Program-made: the position numbers and the translations under genes
Notes under the pieces: model-generated
The model's database searches: none
What the model was told of the DNA's origin: nothing
What the model saw: the letters and a program-made list of their open reading frames with translations, nothing else
Origin: Cytophagales bacterium
GTDB taxonomy: Bacteria; Bacteroidota; Bacteroidia; Cytophagales; Microscillaceae
NCBI GenBank assembly: GCA_004293905.1
Contig: RDZE01000027.1
Span: forward strand, 1 to 64,000
Direction of reading: 5' to 3'
DNA: 64,000 nucleotides
In this document: positions 47,345 to 56,060 of the stretch, piece by piece
Layout: each line of letters starts with the position of its first letter
Numbering within the stretch: position 1 is the first letter of the stretch

Positions 47345-49150
47345 TTACCCTAAGGTAGAAGCCATACGCTTGCGTTCGTTTTCGTCTAAGAATATTTTGC
47401 GCATACGTACATTTTGTGGGGTAACTTCTAAGTACTCATCTTTTTGGATATACTCCATTGCCTCTTCCAGCGAAAAAGAAATTTTAGGAGCTATTTTTAC
47501 ATTGTCGTCAGAGCCAGAGGCACGCATATTCGTTAGTTTTTTTCCTTTTTGCACGTTCACCACTAAGTCATTTTGGCGGCTGTGTTCACCAATTACCTGT
47601 CCTGTGTATACCTCATCGCCTGGGTCTATGAAAAATACGCCTCTATCTTGGAGTTTATCTATGGCATAAGCAGTGCTCGGACCAGCTTCCATCGAAATCA
47701 AAGAACCACTTGTACGCCCAGCGATATCGCCTTTGTAAGGAGCATAGCGCAAAAAGCGGTGATTGACTACAGCTTCACCTGCGGTTACGGTAAGAATATT
47801 ACTGCGCAATCCGATAAGCCCTCTGGAAGGAATTTCAAATTCAAGGTGTTGCCAATCATTTTTAGGTTGCATCATCAAAAGTTCGCCTTTGCGTTGTGTA
47901 ACTAACTCTATCACCTTGCCCGCAGTTTCTTCGGGGGTATCAATGATAAGCGTTTCTATGGGTTCGTGTCTTTGCCCATCTATGACTTTGAAAAGCACTT
48001 GAGGTTGTCCTACTTGCAACTCGTACCCTTCGCGGCGCATTGTTTCTATGAGTACAGACAAGTGCAAAATACCACGTCCGTAAACAATAAATTTTTCTTC
48101 GCTTTCAGTAGTTTCTATTTTAAGAGCCAAATTTTTCTCTGTTTCTTTAAAAAGTCTATCGCGGAGGTGTCTGGAAGTTACAAATTTGCCCTCTTTTCCA
48201 TAAAAAGGAGAATTGTTAATGGTAAAAAGCATACTCATTGTAGGCTCATCAACGGCAATGCGTGGCAGAGGTTCAGGTTGAGCAAGGTCAGCAATTGTAT
48301 CACCGATTTCGAAACCTTCTATGCCCATCACTGCGCAAATATCGCCTGCTCTTACCTCCTGCGTGCGTGTGCGTCCTAAACCTTCAAAAACATACAATTC
48401 TTTGATGCGTACCTTCGCCGTAGAGCCGTCAGCTCTGCAAAGGGCTACGTCTTTACCTTCCTGAATACTTCCTCTGAATACGCGCCCAATTGCTATACGC
48501 CCTACAAACGAAGAATAATCTAAAGAAGTAATTTGCATTTGCAAAGTACCCTCATGGTAAGGTGCTTCAGGGATATGTTGAATGATGGCATCTAAAAGAG
48601 GCTCTATATTGTCGGTTACGTTTTTATAGTCGTAGCTCATCCAATTTTGTTTGGCAGAGCCATAAACAGTAACAAAATCAAGTTGATGCTCAGTAGCATC
48701 GAGTGCAAACATAAGGTCAAAAACGGCTTCGTGTACCTCATCGGGGCGGCAGTTAGGTTTATCTACTTTGTTTACTACTACTATTGGTTTCAAGCCCAAT
48801 TGCAAGGCTTTGCTAAGTACAAAACGAGTTTGAGGCATAGGACCTTCAAAAGCATCTACCAAAAGCAGTACACCATCTGCCAGTTTAAGTACGCGTTCTA
48901 CTTCGCCACCAAAATCGGCGTGCCCGGGTGTATCTATAATGTTTACTTTTACATCTTTGTAAGTAACAGATACATTTTTAGATACTATAGTAATACCTCT
49001 TTCGCGCTCGAGGTCATTATTATCCAAAATCAAGTCGCCTGTTTCTTGATTATCTCTAAAAATTTTGCAGTATCTAATGATTTTATCTACTAAGGTTGTT
49101 TTACCATGGTCTACGTGTGCTATGATAGCAATATTGCGGATGCTTTGCAT
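47345..49150 (-). CDS. typA: ribosome-associated GTPase TypA/BipA
   Basis: 601 residues of the translational GTPase that assists ribosome assembly and stress adaptation. G1 [15 protein letters not shown]2 [11 protein letters not shown]3 [12 protein letters not shown]4 NKVDKP, then domain II, domain III, domain V and the BipA-specific C-terminal domain ([38 protein letters not shown], given in part). The start at 49150 ([12 protein letters not shown]) is the family N-terminus; an upstream in-frame start at 49231 adds 27 unrelated residues and overlaps the promoter. Confidence 0.95.
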   Translation of the reverse strand: MQSIRNIAIIAHVDHGKTTLVDKIIRYCKIFRDNQETGDLILDNNDLERERGITIVSKNVSVTYKDVKVNIIDTPGHADFGGEVERVLKLADGVLLLVDAFEGPMPQTRFVLSKALQLGLKPIVVVNKVDKPNCRPDEVHEAVFDLMFALDATEHQLDFVTVYGSAKQNWMSYDYKNVTDNIEPLLDAIIQHIPEAPYHEGTLQMQITSLDYSSFVGRIAIGRVFRGSIQEGKDVALCRADGSTAKVRIKELYVFEGLGRTRTQEVRAGDICAVMGIEGFEIGDTIADLAQPEPLPRIAVDEPTMSMLFTINNSPFYGKEGKFVTSRHLRDRLFKETEKNLALKIETTESEEKFIVYGRGILHLSVLIETMRREGYELQVGQPQVLFKVIDGQRHEPIETLIIDTPEETAGKVIELVTQRKGELLMMQPKNDWQHLEFEIPSRGLIGLRSNILTVTAGEAVVNHRFLRYAPYKGDIAGRTSGSLISMEAGPSTAYAIDKLQDRGVFFIDPGDEVYTGQVIGEHSRQNDLVVNVQKGKKLTNMRASGSDDNVKIAPKISFSLEEAMEYIQKDEYLEVTPQNVRMRKIFLDENERKRMASTLG

Positions 49151-49189
49151 AAATGATGGGGAAAAAGGGTATATCTGTTTTTCGAGGGG

Positions 49190-49221
49190 CAAAATTAGTA
49201 AAAAACCTACATTGTTCCAAA
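49190..49221 (-). promoter_or_regulatory. typA promoter (TTTG-N20-TAATTTTG)
   Basis: On the minus strand TTTG (49221-49218) is followed 20 bases later by TAATTTTG (49197-49190), a full match to the Bacteroidota -33/-7 promoter, 39 bases before the typA ATG at 49150. It also argues against the longer upstream start at 49231. Confidence 0.65.
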
Positions 49222-49279
49222 CTATTCTCAATACTTTCTACTATTTTTGCCTTCACAATCTTATTTCCACTGATTTCCA

Positions 49280-50551
49280 ATGACATACCTACGCTTGCTT
49301 TTTTTGATTCCGCTGACTTTTTCTATGCTATTGGTCGATTTTTTCCTTTGGCAATTGTTGCGCCGCTTCACTGCTTCCTTGTCTGTTTTACTGCGCCGTA
49401 GGTTGTTTTATGTTTTTTGGAGCATACAACTCAGTTGGATTTTGTGCCTATGGTTGGCATTGATTTTTTTGGCAAAAACAGATATTCCACTTTGGGGAAT
49501 CAATAAGTACATAATGCGTTTTACGACCCTTTTTTACCTAAGTAAACTACTCATATTAATACTTTGGCTATTGATGTATGGAGGGCAACTTTTGGTATCG
49601 TTTTTAAAAAGAATAAAGCAAAAAAACGTACAAAATGCGCCTGTTTATGACGCGAGCAGAAAACATTTTTTGTGGCGCATGGCAGGCATTGTAGGCACTA
49701 TTCCTATTTTAGGCATATCTTATGGCAATTTGGTGAGTATTTACGATTATCGCGTTCGACAGGTGAAACTTTCTATTCCAACACTGCCCAAAACGCTCGA
49801 AGGTTGGCGCATAGCCCAAATTTCAGACCTGCATTTAGGTAGTTTTTTAGACGATAAAGCCCTCCAAAAAGGCATAGATTTACTTTTGGCAGAAAAACCC
49901 GATATGGTATTTTTTACAGGCGACTTGGTCAATTATGATACTTCCGAAGTCAGCCCTTTTATGACACAACTTTCACGCATTAAAGCCCCACATGGCGTTT
50001 TTTCCACTTTGGGCAACCATGATTATGGCGAGTACAGGGCTTGGCAACAAGATTCGGACAAGGTGAAGAATTTGCAAACAATGAAGAAAATTCATGAGCA
50101 ATTAGGCTGGAAATTGTTAAATAACCAACACCATCTTTTTCAAAAAGAAAATGCACAACTTGCCATCATTGGGGTAGGCAATTGGGGTGTAAGAGGCAAA
50201 AGCAGCAAAGAAGGCAATTTGAAAAAAGCCTATCAAGGTACGGAAAATGCTGCCGTCAAACTTTTACTCTCGCACGACCCCTCACATTGGGACGCACAAG
50301 TGCGCAAAGAATACAAAGACATCGTAGCCACTTTTTCAGGACATACACACGGCTTGCAATTCGGCATTGATATAGGCAATTTTCGCTGGGGATTGGGCAA
50401 GTATGTTTTTAACCAATGGGCTGACTTGTACTACGAAGAAGGGCAATATTTATACGTAAATCGTGGTTTTGGCTTTTCCGATATTTTGCCAAGTCGAATA
50501 GGTGTTTTGCCCGAAATTACTATTTTTACCCTTTCCAAACAAAATACTTAA
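49280..50551 (+). CDS. membrane-anchored metallophosphoesterase (YkuE-like)
   Basis: 423 residues. Four N-terminal hydrophobic helices (within about 1-115) precede a calcineurin-like phosphoesterase domain with all five metal-site motifs: AQISDLHLGSF (about 179), FTGDLVNYD, LGNHDYGEY, LLSHDPSHW and FSGHTHGLQFG. Members hydrolyse phosphodiester or pyrophosphate bonds; in some bacteria they act on lipid precursors such as UDP-diacylglucosamine, but nothing here fixes the substrate. Followed nine bases later by the cyanophycinase-like gene. Confidence 0.85.
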   Translation: MTYLRLLFLIPLTFSMLLVDFFLWQLLRRFTASLSVLLRRRLFYVFWSIQLSWILCLWLALIFLAKTDIPLWGINKYIMRFTTLFYLSKLLILILWLLMYGGQLLVSFLKRIKQKNVQNAPVYDASRKHFLWRMAGIVGTIPILGISYGNLVSIYDYRVRQVKLSIPTLPKTLEGWRIAQISDLHLGSFLDDKALQKGIDLLLAEKPDMVFFTGDLVNYDTSEVSPFMTQLSRIKAPHGVFSTLGNHDYGEYRAWQQDSDKVKNLQTMKKIHEQLGWKLLNNQHHLFQKENAQLAIIGVGNWGVRGKSSKEGNLKKAYQGTENAAVKLLLSHDPSHWDAQVRKEYKDIVATFSGHTHGLQFGIDIGNFRWGLGKYVFNQWADLYYEEGQYLYVNRGFGFSDILPSRIGVLPEITIFTLSKQNT

Positions 50552-50559
50552 TATTACCT

Positions 50560-51408
50560 ATGAAAAAATCTTTATTTCTTTTATCATTCCTATTTTTCTG
50601 CCTAAGTGCCGAAAGCCAAAACCTACCAAAAGGCAAACTTTTTATTATCGGAGGTGGCAAAAGACCCCCTGAAATGCTCGATAGAATGTTGAAAGAGGCG
50701 CAATTGACCTCCGAAGACTATATCGTGATATTGCCTTTGGCAAGTGAAGAACCTGATTCGGCAGTGTTTTATGCCAAAAAACAATTTGCCAACTACCCTT
50801 ATCAAGTAGTAGGAATGAATTTTTCAAAAGAAAATAGCAAAGATTTCAGCACTGCCCGCCTCGATTCTATCCGAAAAGCAAAACTCATCTACTGCACAGG
50901 CGGCGACCAAAATAAGTTTATGGGTATTGTCAAAGATACCGAATTGGAAAAAGCCCTACGCGAAGCCTACCAAATAGGCGCACTCATCGCAGGCACAAGT
51001 GCAGGGGCTGCCATGATGAGCGAAAAAATGATTACGGGCAACGAAAAAAAATACAGCGAATACAGTGAAACATTCCAAACCATAGAAGCCAATAATATAG
51101 AAATAGCACAAGGAATGGCATTTTTAAAAGGTGTCATCATAGACCAGCATTTTCTTATCCGTAGCCGCCACAATCGCCTTTTTTCAGCCATTTTGGAGTA
51201 CCCCGACCACATCGGCATCGGTATAGACGAAGCAACAGCCATTTTAGTAACCGCCAACACCGCCGAAGTAGTAGGCAACGCCCAAGTGATTCTTTTTAGG
51301 GCACAAAAAGCAAAAATCAGACGTACCACCAAAGATTTATGGGCAGCCACAGGTATACAAATTGACATATTGGTGCAAGGAGATACTTTTTCACTAAAAA
51401 AACCTTAA
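50560..51408 (+). CDS. exported cyanophycinase-like peptidase (S51)
   Basis: 282 residues with a signal peptide (MKKSLFLLSFLFFCLSAESQ) and a class I glutamine-amidotransferase-like S51 fold. Motifs: KLFIIGGGKRPPEML, CTGGDQNKFMGI (112-123), nucleophile Ser148 in AGTSAGAAMMSE, and IDQHFLIRSRHNRL. Cyanophycinase releases Asp-Arg dipeptides from cyanophycin; exported forms let heterotrophs scavenge the polymer. Whether this one acts on cyanophycin cannot be told from sequence alone. Confidence 0.83.
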   Translation: MKKSLFLLSFLFFCLSAESQNLPKGKLFIIGGGKRPPEMLDRMLKEAQLTSEDYIVILPLASEEPDSAVFYAKKQFANYPYQVVGMNFSKENSKDFSTARLDSIRKAKLIYCTGGDQNKFMGIVKDTELEKALREAYQIGALIAGTSAGAAMMSEKMITGNEKKYSEYSETFQTIEANNIEIAQGMAFLKGVIIDQHFLIRSRHNRLFSAILEYPDHIGIGIDEATAILVTANTAEVVGNAQVILFRAQKAKIRRTTKDLWAATGIQIDILVQGDTFSLKKP

Positions 51409-51474
51409 AAAATTTGCTTTATCAGTTTTATTTTCAGAAATTTAGTACTTAAAACTTACAAAACACTAAAAACT

Positions 51475-52467
51475 ATGAATGCTGCACAAATGGCTATTTT
51501 TTTCCTCTTAGGAGGAATTATTCTATTTTTCGTATTTCTGTATTATGTCCCTGTCAATTTATGGATTACTGCACAATTTTCACACGTGCGCGTAAGTCTG
51601 CTCAAATTGGTATTTATGCGTATTCGTAGAGTACCCCCTCGCCTTATCGTAGAGCAGATGATTATAGCAACCAAAGCAGGACTCAATGTAACTACAGACG
51701 ACCTCGAAACACACTACTTAGCAGGCGGAAGCGTTCCCTTAGTAACCAAAGCCTTAGTATCGGCAGACAAAGCCAACATTAACCTCACTTTTAAACAAGC
51801 CGCCGCAATAGATTTGGCAGGCAGAAATGTATTTGAGGCAGTACAAACCTCTGTAAATCCACGCGTTATCAACACCCCTCCCGTAGCCGCCGTAGCCCAC
51901 GATGGTATACAATTGGTTGCCAATGCCCGCGTAACGGTGCGTACTAATATTTCACAATTAGTAGGTGGTGCAGGTGAAGAAACTATCATTGCACGTGTAG
52001 GCGAAGGAATTGTAACCTCTATCGGTTCTTCTATTTCTCACAAAGAAGTATTAGAAAACCCCGATAAAATTTCAAAATTAGTGCTTTCCAAAGGGTTAGA
52101 CTCAGGAACTGCATTCGAAATACTTTCTATTGATATTGCCGATGTAGATGTAGGCGAAAACATTGGCGCAAAATTGCAGATAGAACAAGCAAATGCCGAT
52201 TTGCGCGTAGCAGATGCCAAAGCCGAAGAACGCCGCGCAATGGCTGTAGCCTTAGAGCAAGAAATGAGAGCCAAAGCACAAGAAGCCAAAGCCAAAGTAA
52301 TAGAAGCAGAAGCAGAAGTACCCAAAGCAATTGCTGAAGCACTCAAAAATGGTCATTTTGGCGTTTTAGATTATTACAAACTCCAAAATATGCAAGCTGA
52401 TACAGAAATGCGACAATCTATAGCAGGCAACGAAAAACCCAGCTTGGGAGAAGGAAAAAAAGGTTAA
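51475..52467 (+). CDS. floA: flotillin-like protein FloA
   Basis: 330 residues. A hairpin-like N-terminal hydrophobic segment (about 6-36) is followed by an SPFH domain of the FloA type ([22 protein letters not shown] and [25 protein letters not shown], both given in part). A long Ala/Glu-rich coiled coil (about 235-290, with [17 protein letters not shown] and [21 protein letters not shown]) follows. FloA organises membrane microdomains. Length and motifs agree with YqfA/FloA of Bacillus. Ends before a bidirectional terminator. Confidence 0.92.
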   Translation: MNAAQMAIFFLLGGIILFFVFLYYVPVNLWITAQFSHVRVSLLKLVFMRIRRVPPRLIVEQMIIATKAGLNVTTDDLETHYLAGGSVPLVTKALVSADKANINLTFKQAAAIDLAGRNVFEAVQTSVNPRVINTPPVAAVAHDGIQLVANARVTVRTNISQLVGGAGEETIIARVGEGIVTSIGSSISHKEVLENPDKISKLVLSKGLDSGTAFEILSIDIADVDVGENIGAKLQIEQANADLRVADAKAEERRAMAVALEQEMRAKAQEAKAKVIEAEAEVPKAIAEALKNGHFGVLDYYKLQNMQADTEMRQSIAGNEKPSLGEGKKG

Positions 52468-52495
52468 AAATCGGACAAAAATGATATAAAACAGC

Positions 52496-52535
52496 ATAAC
52501 CCTATCTAAAGTCTTTGCATACTTGATAGGGTTAT
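52496..52535. terminator. bidirectional terminator between floA and the CoA-transferase gene
   Basis: Perfect 11-bp arms ATAACCCTATC (52496-52506) and GATAGGGTTAT (52525-52535), with an inner AAGT/ACTT pairing, followed by ATTTTT on the plus strand and preceded by A-rich sequence that gives a T-run on the minus strand. It lies between the convergent gene ends at 52467 and 52576. Confidence 0.75.
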
Positions 52536-52575
52536 ATTTTTGGTTTATTGCCAAATCTTATTGTTTATTATAACA

Positions 52576-53271
52576 TCAATTTTTTACAGTACGCTGTTCT
52601 ATGCGTTTTTCATACTGAGTACCCTGAAAAATACGTTGCACAAACACTCCCGGTGTATGAATCTGATTTGGGTCTAAAGTACCCGCAGGCACTAATTCTT
52701 CTACTTCAGCAATCGTGATTTTGCCCGCAGTTGCCATCATAGGGTTAAAATTACGTGCAGTACCCTTGAATACCAAATTACCCATCGTATCGCCTTTCCA
52801 AGCCTTTACAATCGCAAAATCAGCACGTAACCAAGATTCTAACAAATACATTTTGCCATCAAATTCGCGAACTTCTTTGCCTTCAGCTACTTCAGTGCCA
52901 TAACCCGCAGGCGTAAAAAAAGCAGGAATACCCGCCCCACCCGCACGCACGCGCTCAGCCAAAGTACCTTGCGGAATCAGTTCTACCTCTAACTCACCAG
53001 AAAGCAACTGACGCTCGAATTCCTTGTTTTCGCCTACATAAGAAGAAATCATTTTCTTTACCTGACGTTGTTTGAGCATTAGCCCAATGCCAAAATCATC
53101 TACCCCTGCATTGTTCGAAATACAAGTCAAACCCTTTATGTTTTTGCGCACTAAGGCAGCAATACAATTCTCAGGAATGCCACAAAGCCCAAAACCACCC
53201 AACATTAGTACGGCATTGTCAGGAATGTCTTTTACAGCTTCATCGGCATCTTTTACCACTTTATTAATCAT
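52576..53271 (-). CDS. scoA: 3-oxoacid CoA-transferase subunit A
   Basis: 231 residues of CoA-transferase family I alpha subunit: [20 protein letters not shown], the [12 protein letters not shown] segment, [32 protein letters not shown] (given in part), [18 protein letters not shown] and [20 protein letters not shown]. It transfers CoA between succinyl-CoA and acetoacetate together with subunit B, whose gene is normally adjacent but is absent here. Start at ATG 53271. Confidence 0.9.
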   Translation of the reverse strand: MINKVVKDADEAVKDIPDNAVLMLGGFGLCGIPENCIAALVRKNIKGLTCISNNAGVDDFGIGLMLKQRQVKKMISSYVGENKEFERQLLSGELEVELIPQGTLAERVRAGGAGIPAFFTPAGYGTEVAEGKEVREFDGKMYLLESWLRADFAIVKAWKGDTMGNLVFKGTARNFNPMMATAGKITIAEVEELVPAGTLDPNQIHTPGVFVQRIFQGTQYEKRIEQRTVKN

Positions 53272-53383
53272 AGTATATGGGTGTTATTTTTTTTCAAGGC
53301 AAATGTAAAAAATATTATGAAGTTATGTACTGCGTTTTCAAGAAAAAATATCTAATTTAGCAAAAAAAGAGCTTATCAAAAGA

Positions 53384-55549
53384 GTGAAAAGAGTAAAAAC
53401 ACCCACCATCTTGCAAATGGAAGCCGTAGAGTGTGGCGCAGCAAGTTTAGGAATGATATTGGCGCATTATGGCAAATATGTGCCGTTGGAACAACTACGG
53501 TATGAGTGTGATGTTACGCGTGATGGTAGCAAAGCCAGCAATATCACCAAAGCCGCCCGCACTTACCAACTTGATGCCAAAGGGTACAAAAAAGAAACCG
53601 ATGCCCTTGCAGAGTTACCCATGCCTTGCATCATTCACTGGAATTTTAACCACTTTTTAGTCTTAGAGGGCGTAGACAAAGCCCGCGGAAAAGCCTACCT
53701 CAACGACCCTGCCGAAGGGCATCGCACTATTAGCTACGAACAACTTGAAAGTAGTTTTACAGGGGTAGTGCTCACTTTCCAACCTGAAAAAGATTTTAAG
53801 AAAGGCGGACAGAAGCCTCAATTATTGGCAGGATTGAGAAAAAGACTACAAAGCTATGAAAAAGATGTACTTTTTGTGGTCATCTTGGGTTTCTTCTTGC
53901 TCATTCCCGGATTGTTAGTCCCTGCTTTTTTACAAATATTTGTAGATAATATCTTAGTAGGCAAAATGCATTCTTGGCTACCCGCCCTGCTCGTAGGTAT
54001 GTTTTTGACAGTAGCCATCAAAACTTGGATAGAATGGCTCAAAAATAGTTATTTACTACGCCTCGAAACCAAAATGTCCATAGCCAATTCCACCCGTTTT
54101 TTTTGGCATGTACTCCGTCTTCCGATTGTATTCTTCAACCAAAGATATGCGGGCGATATTGCCTCCAGAGTGGCAGTCAATAATAAAAATGCACATCTTC
54201 TTTCCAATGAATTAGCAAAAACAGTATTAGACTTAATGCTCGTAACTTTTTATCTGCTAATGATGCTCCAATACGATTTTATTCTCTCTTTAATAGCTGT
54301 TGGTTTTGCCCTGATTAATGTACTTGCTTTGCGTTGGATTTCAGAAAGCCGCACAGAAAGCTATAGCAACCTTCAACAAGCAGAAGGAAAAATATCGGGC
54401 GTAGCCATGAGTGGTTTACAAATGATAGAAAGCATCAAAGCAAGTGGCGCAGAAGATGATTTTTTTAAGAAATGGGCAGGCTATTTTGCCAAAGTAGTCA
54501 ATACGGAACAAAAAGTAAGCAGCATGTCTATAGTACTCAATGCCGTGCCGACCACACTCACCGCACTGAGCACATTGGTAATACTCACCTTAGGGAGTTG
54601 GAACGTAATGAATGGTTTTATGACCGTAGGCGCATTGGTAGCATTCCAAAGTCTGATGCATAGTTTTGCAGAACCAGTAGAGAGTTTGGTGGGTTTAGGA
54701 GGAAAATTGCAAGAAGCAAAGGGCGATATGGGGCGTTTAGACGATATTTTGGGCGCAAAATTAGACCCTCAAACCCAACGACACGCCGAAATGAAAGACA
54801 ATCAACTTGACTTTCACATCATTACCCAAAAATTAGAAGGACACATAGAATTTCGAAACGTAACCTTTGGCTATAGCCGTTTGGCAGAACCCTTAGTTAC
54901 AGACTTTAACCTTTCAGTAGCCCCCGGCGAAAGGGTTTCCTTAGTAGGTGGTTCAGGAAGTGGCAAAAGTACCATCGCAAAACTATTGGCAGGTTTGTAC
55001 GAACCTTGGGAAGGCGAAATCCTTTTAGATGGCAAACCAAGACAGAAAATACCACGCGAAATACTCAATAATTCTATCTCTATGGTAGACCAAGATATTT
55101 TTATTTTTGAAGGAAATGTAAAAGACATTCTCACTCTTTGGGACTCTACAGTGCCCGATGCCAATATCATGCAAGCTGCCAAAGATGCTCAAATACACGA
55201 CATCATAGGCAGGCGAAAAGGAGGATATGACAGCCACCTTACCGAAGGAGGAAAAAATTTCAGTGGCGGACAAAGACAACGCCTCGAGATAGCGCGTGCA
55301 TTAGTGAACAACCCCACTATTCTGATTTTAGACGAAGCCACCAGTGCCTTAGACCCTATCACTGAAAAATTAATAGAAAATAATATACGTAGACGCTCCT
55401 GTTCGGTGCTTTCAGTAGCACACCGCCTTAGCACCATTCGCGATAGCGATGAAATCATAGTAATGCGTTATGGGCAAATTATAGAACGAGGCACACACGA
55501 TAGCCTCAAAGCACAAGACGGTTTTTATGCCGCACTGATGAAAATGTAA
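53384..55549 (+). CDS. peptidase-containing ABC exporter (bacteriocin/NHLM type, GTG start)
   Basis: 721 residues in one chain. An N-terminal C39 peptidase domain has Cys17 (EAVECGAASLGMILAHYGKY), His90 (WNFNHFLVL) and Asp108 (YLNDPAEGHR), which removes double-Gly leaders. A six-helix membrane domain (about 155-440) follows, then an ATPase with Walker A VGGSGSGKST (about 522), signature FSGGQRQRLEIARAL, Walker B ILILDEATSALD and H-loop VAHRLST. The VTRDGSKASNITKAAR segment matches the transporter type named NHLM/NHLP ABC1. The usual second transporter (ABC2), the HlyD partner and a leader peptide are not seen nearby. GTG start at 53384. Confidence 0.85.
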   Translation: MKRVKTPTILQMEAVECGAASLGMILAHYGKYVPLEQLRYECDVTRDGSKASNITKAARTYQLDAKGYKKETDALAELPMPCIIHWNFNHFLVLEGVDKARGKAYLNDPAEGHRTISYEQLESSFTGVVLTFQPEKDFKKGGQKPQLLAGLRKRLQSYEKDVLFVVILGFFLLIPGLLVPAFLQIFVDNILVGKMHSWLPALLVGMFLTVAIKTWIEWLKNSYLLRLETKMSIANSTRFFWHVLRLPIVFFNQRYAGDIASRVAVNNKNAHLLSNELAKTVLDLMLVTFYLLMMLQYDFILSLIAVGFALINVLALRWISESRTESYSNLQQAEGKISGVAMSGLQMIESIKASGAEDDFFKKWAGYFAKVVNTEQKVSSMSIVLNAVPTTLTALSTLVILTLGSWNVMNGFMTVGALVAFQSLMHSFAEPVESLVGLGGKLQEAKGDMGRLDDILGAKLDPQTQRHAEMKDNQLDFHIITQKLEGHIEFRNVTFGYSRLAEPLVTDFNLSVAPGERVSLVGGSGSGKSTIAKLLAGLYEPWEGEILLDGKPRQKIPREILNNSISMVDQDIFIFEGNVKDILTLWDSTVPDANIMQAAKDAQIHDIIGRRKGGYDSHLTEGGKNFSGGQRQRLEIARALVNNPTILILDEATSALDPITEKLIENNIRRRSCSVLSVAHRLSTIRDSDEIIVMRYGQIIERGTHDSLKAQDGFYAALMKM

Positions 55550-55574
55550 CTACATATAATAACAATTTAAAATT

Positions 55575-56060
55575 ATGCCGCTTTACCAACTCAACATTAA
55601 CCAAAAAAACTACAGCATAGAGGCAGCAGCAGATATGCCATTGCTTTGGGTACTAAGAGATTTGCTACAACTCAAAGGCACAAAATTTGGCTGTGGAAAA
55701 GCACTTTGTGGTGCTTGCACCGTACACCTCAACGGCAATGCAGTTCGCTCTTGTAGTTTGCCCGTATCAGCCGCCGCTAATAGCAATATCCAAATAGTAA
55801 CAGTGGAAGGTTTGGCACAAAATAATGTGCTTACAGCCGTACAAGAGGCTTGGATAGAAGAAGATGTGCCCCAATGTGGCTACTGCCAAGCAGGGCAGAT
55901 AATGACGGCTTCGGCACTACTCGCCAAAAATGCCAATCCTACCGACCAAGAAATAGAAGCAGCAATGGTGGGAAACTTATGCCGATGTGGTACTTATCCA
56001 CGCATTCAAAAAGCCATCAAAAATGCCATTCAAAAAATGCAAAAAGGAGGTAAAAAATGA
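55575..56060 (+). CDS. [2Fe-2S] subunit of an isoquinoline-1-oxidoreductase-like molybdoenzyme
   Basis: 161 residues with two iron-sulfur domains: plant-type ligands Cys40, Cys45, Cys48 and Cys60 (GCGKALCGACTVHLNG), and the helical cluster Cys101, Cys104, Cys136 and Cys138 (CGYCQAGQ and GNLCRCG). It passes electrons from the molybdenum subunit encoded next. There is no signal peptide; the partner's twin-arginine leader probably carries the complex out. Its TGA overlaps the ATG of the large-subunit gene by four bases. Confidence 0.9.
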   Translation: MPLYQLNINQKNYSIEAAADMPLLWVLRDLLQLKGTKFGCGKALCGACTVHLNGNAVRSCSLPVSAAANSNIQIVTVEGLAQNNVLTAVQEAWIEEDVPQCGYCQAGQIMTASALLAKNANPTDQEIEAAMVGNLCRCGTYPRIQKAIKNAIQKMQKGGKK

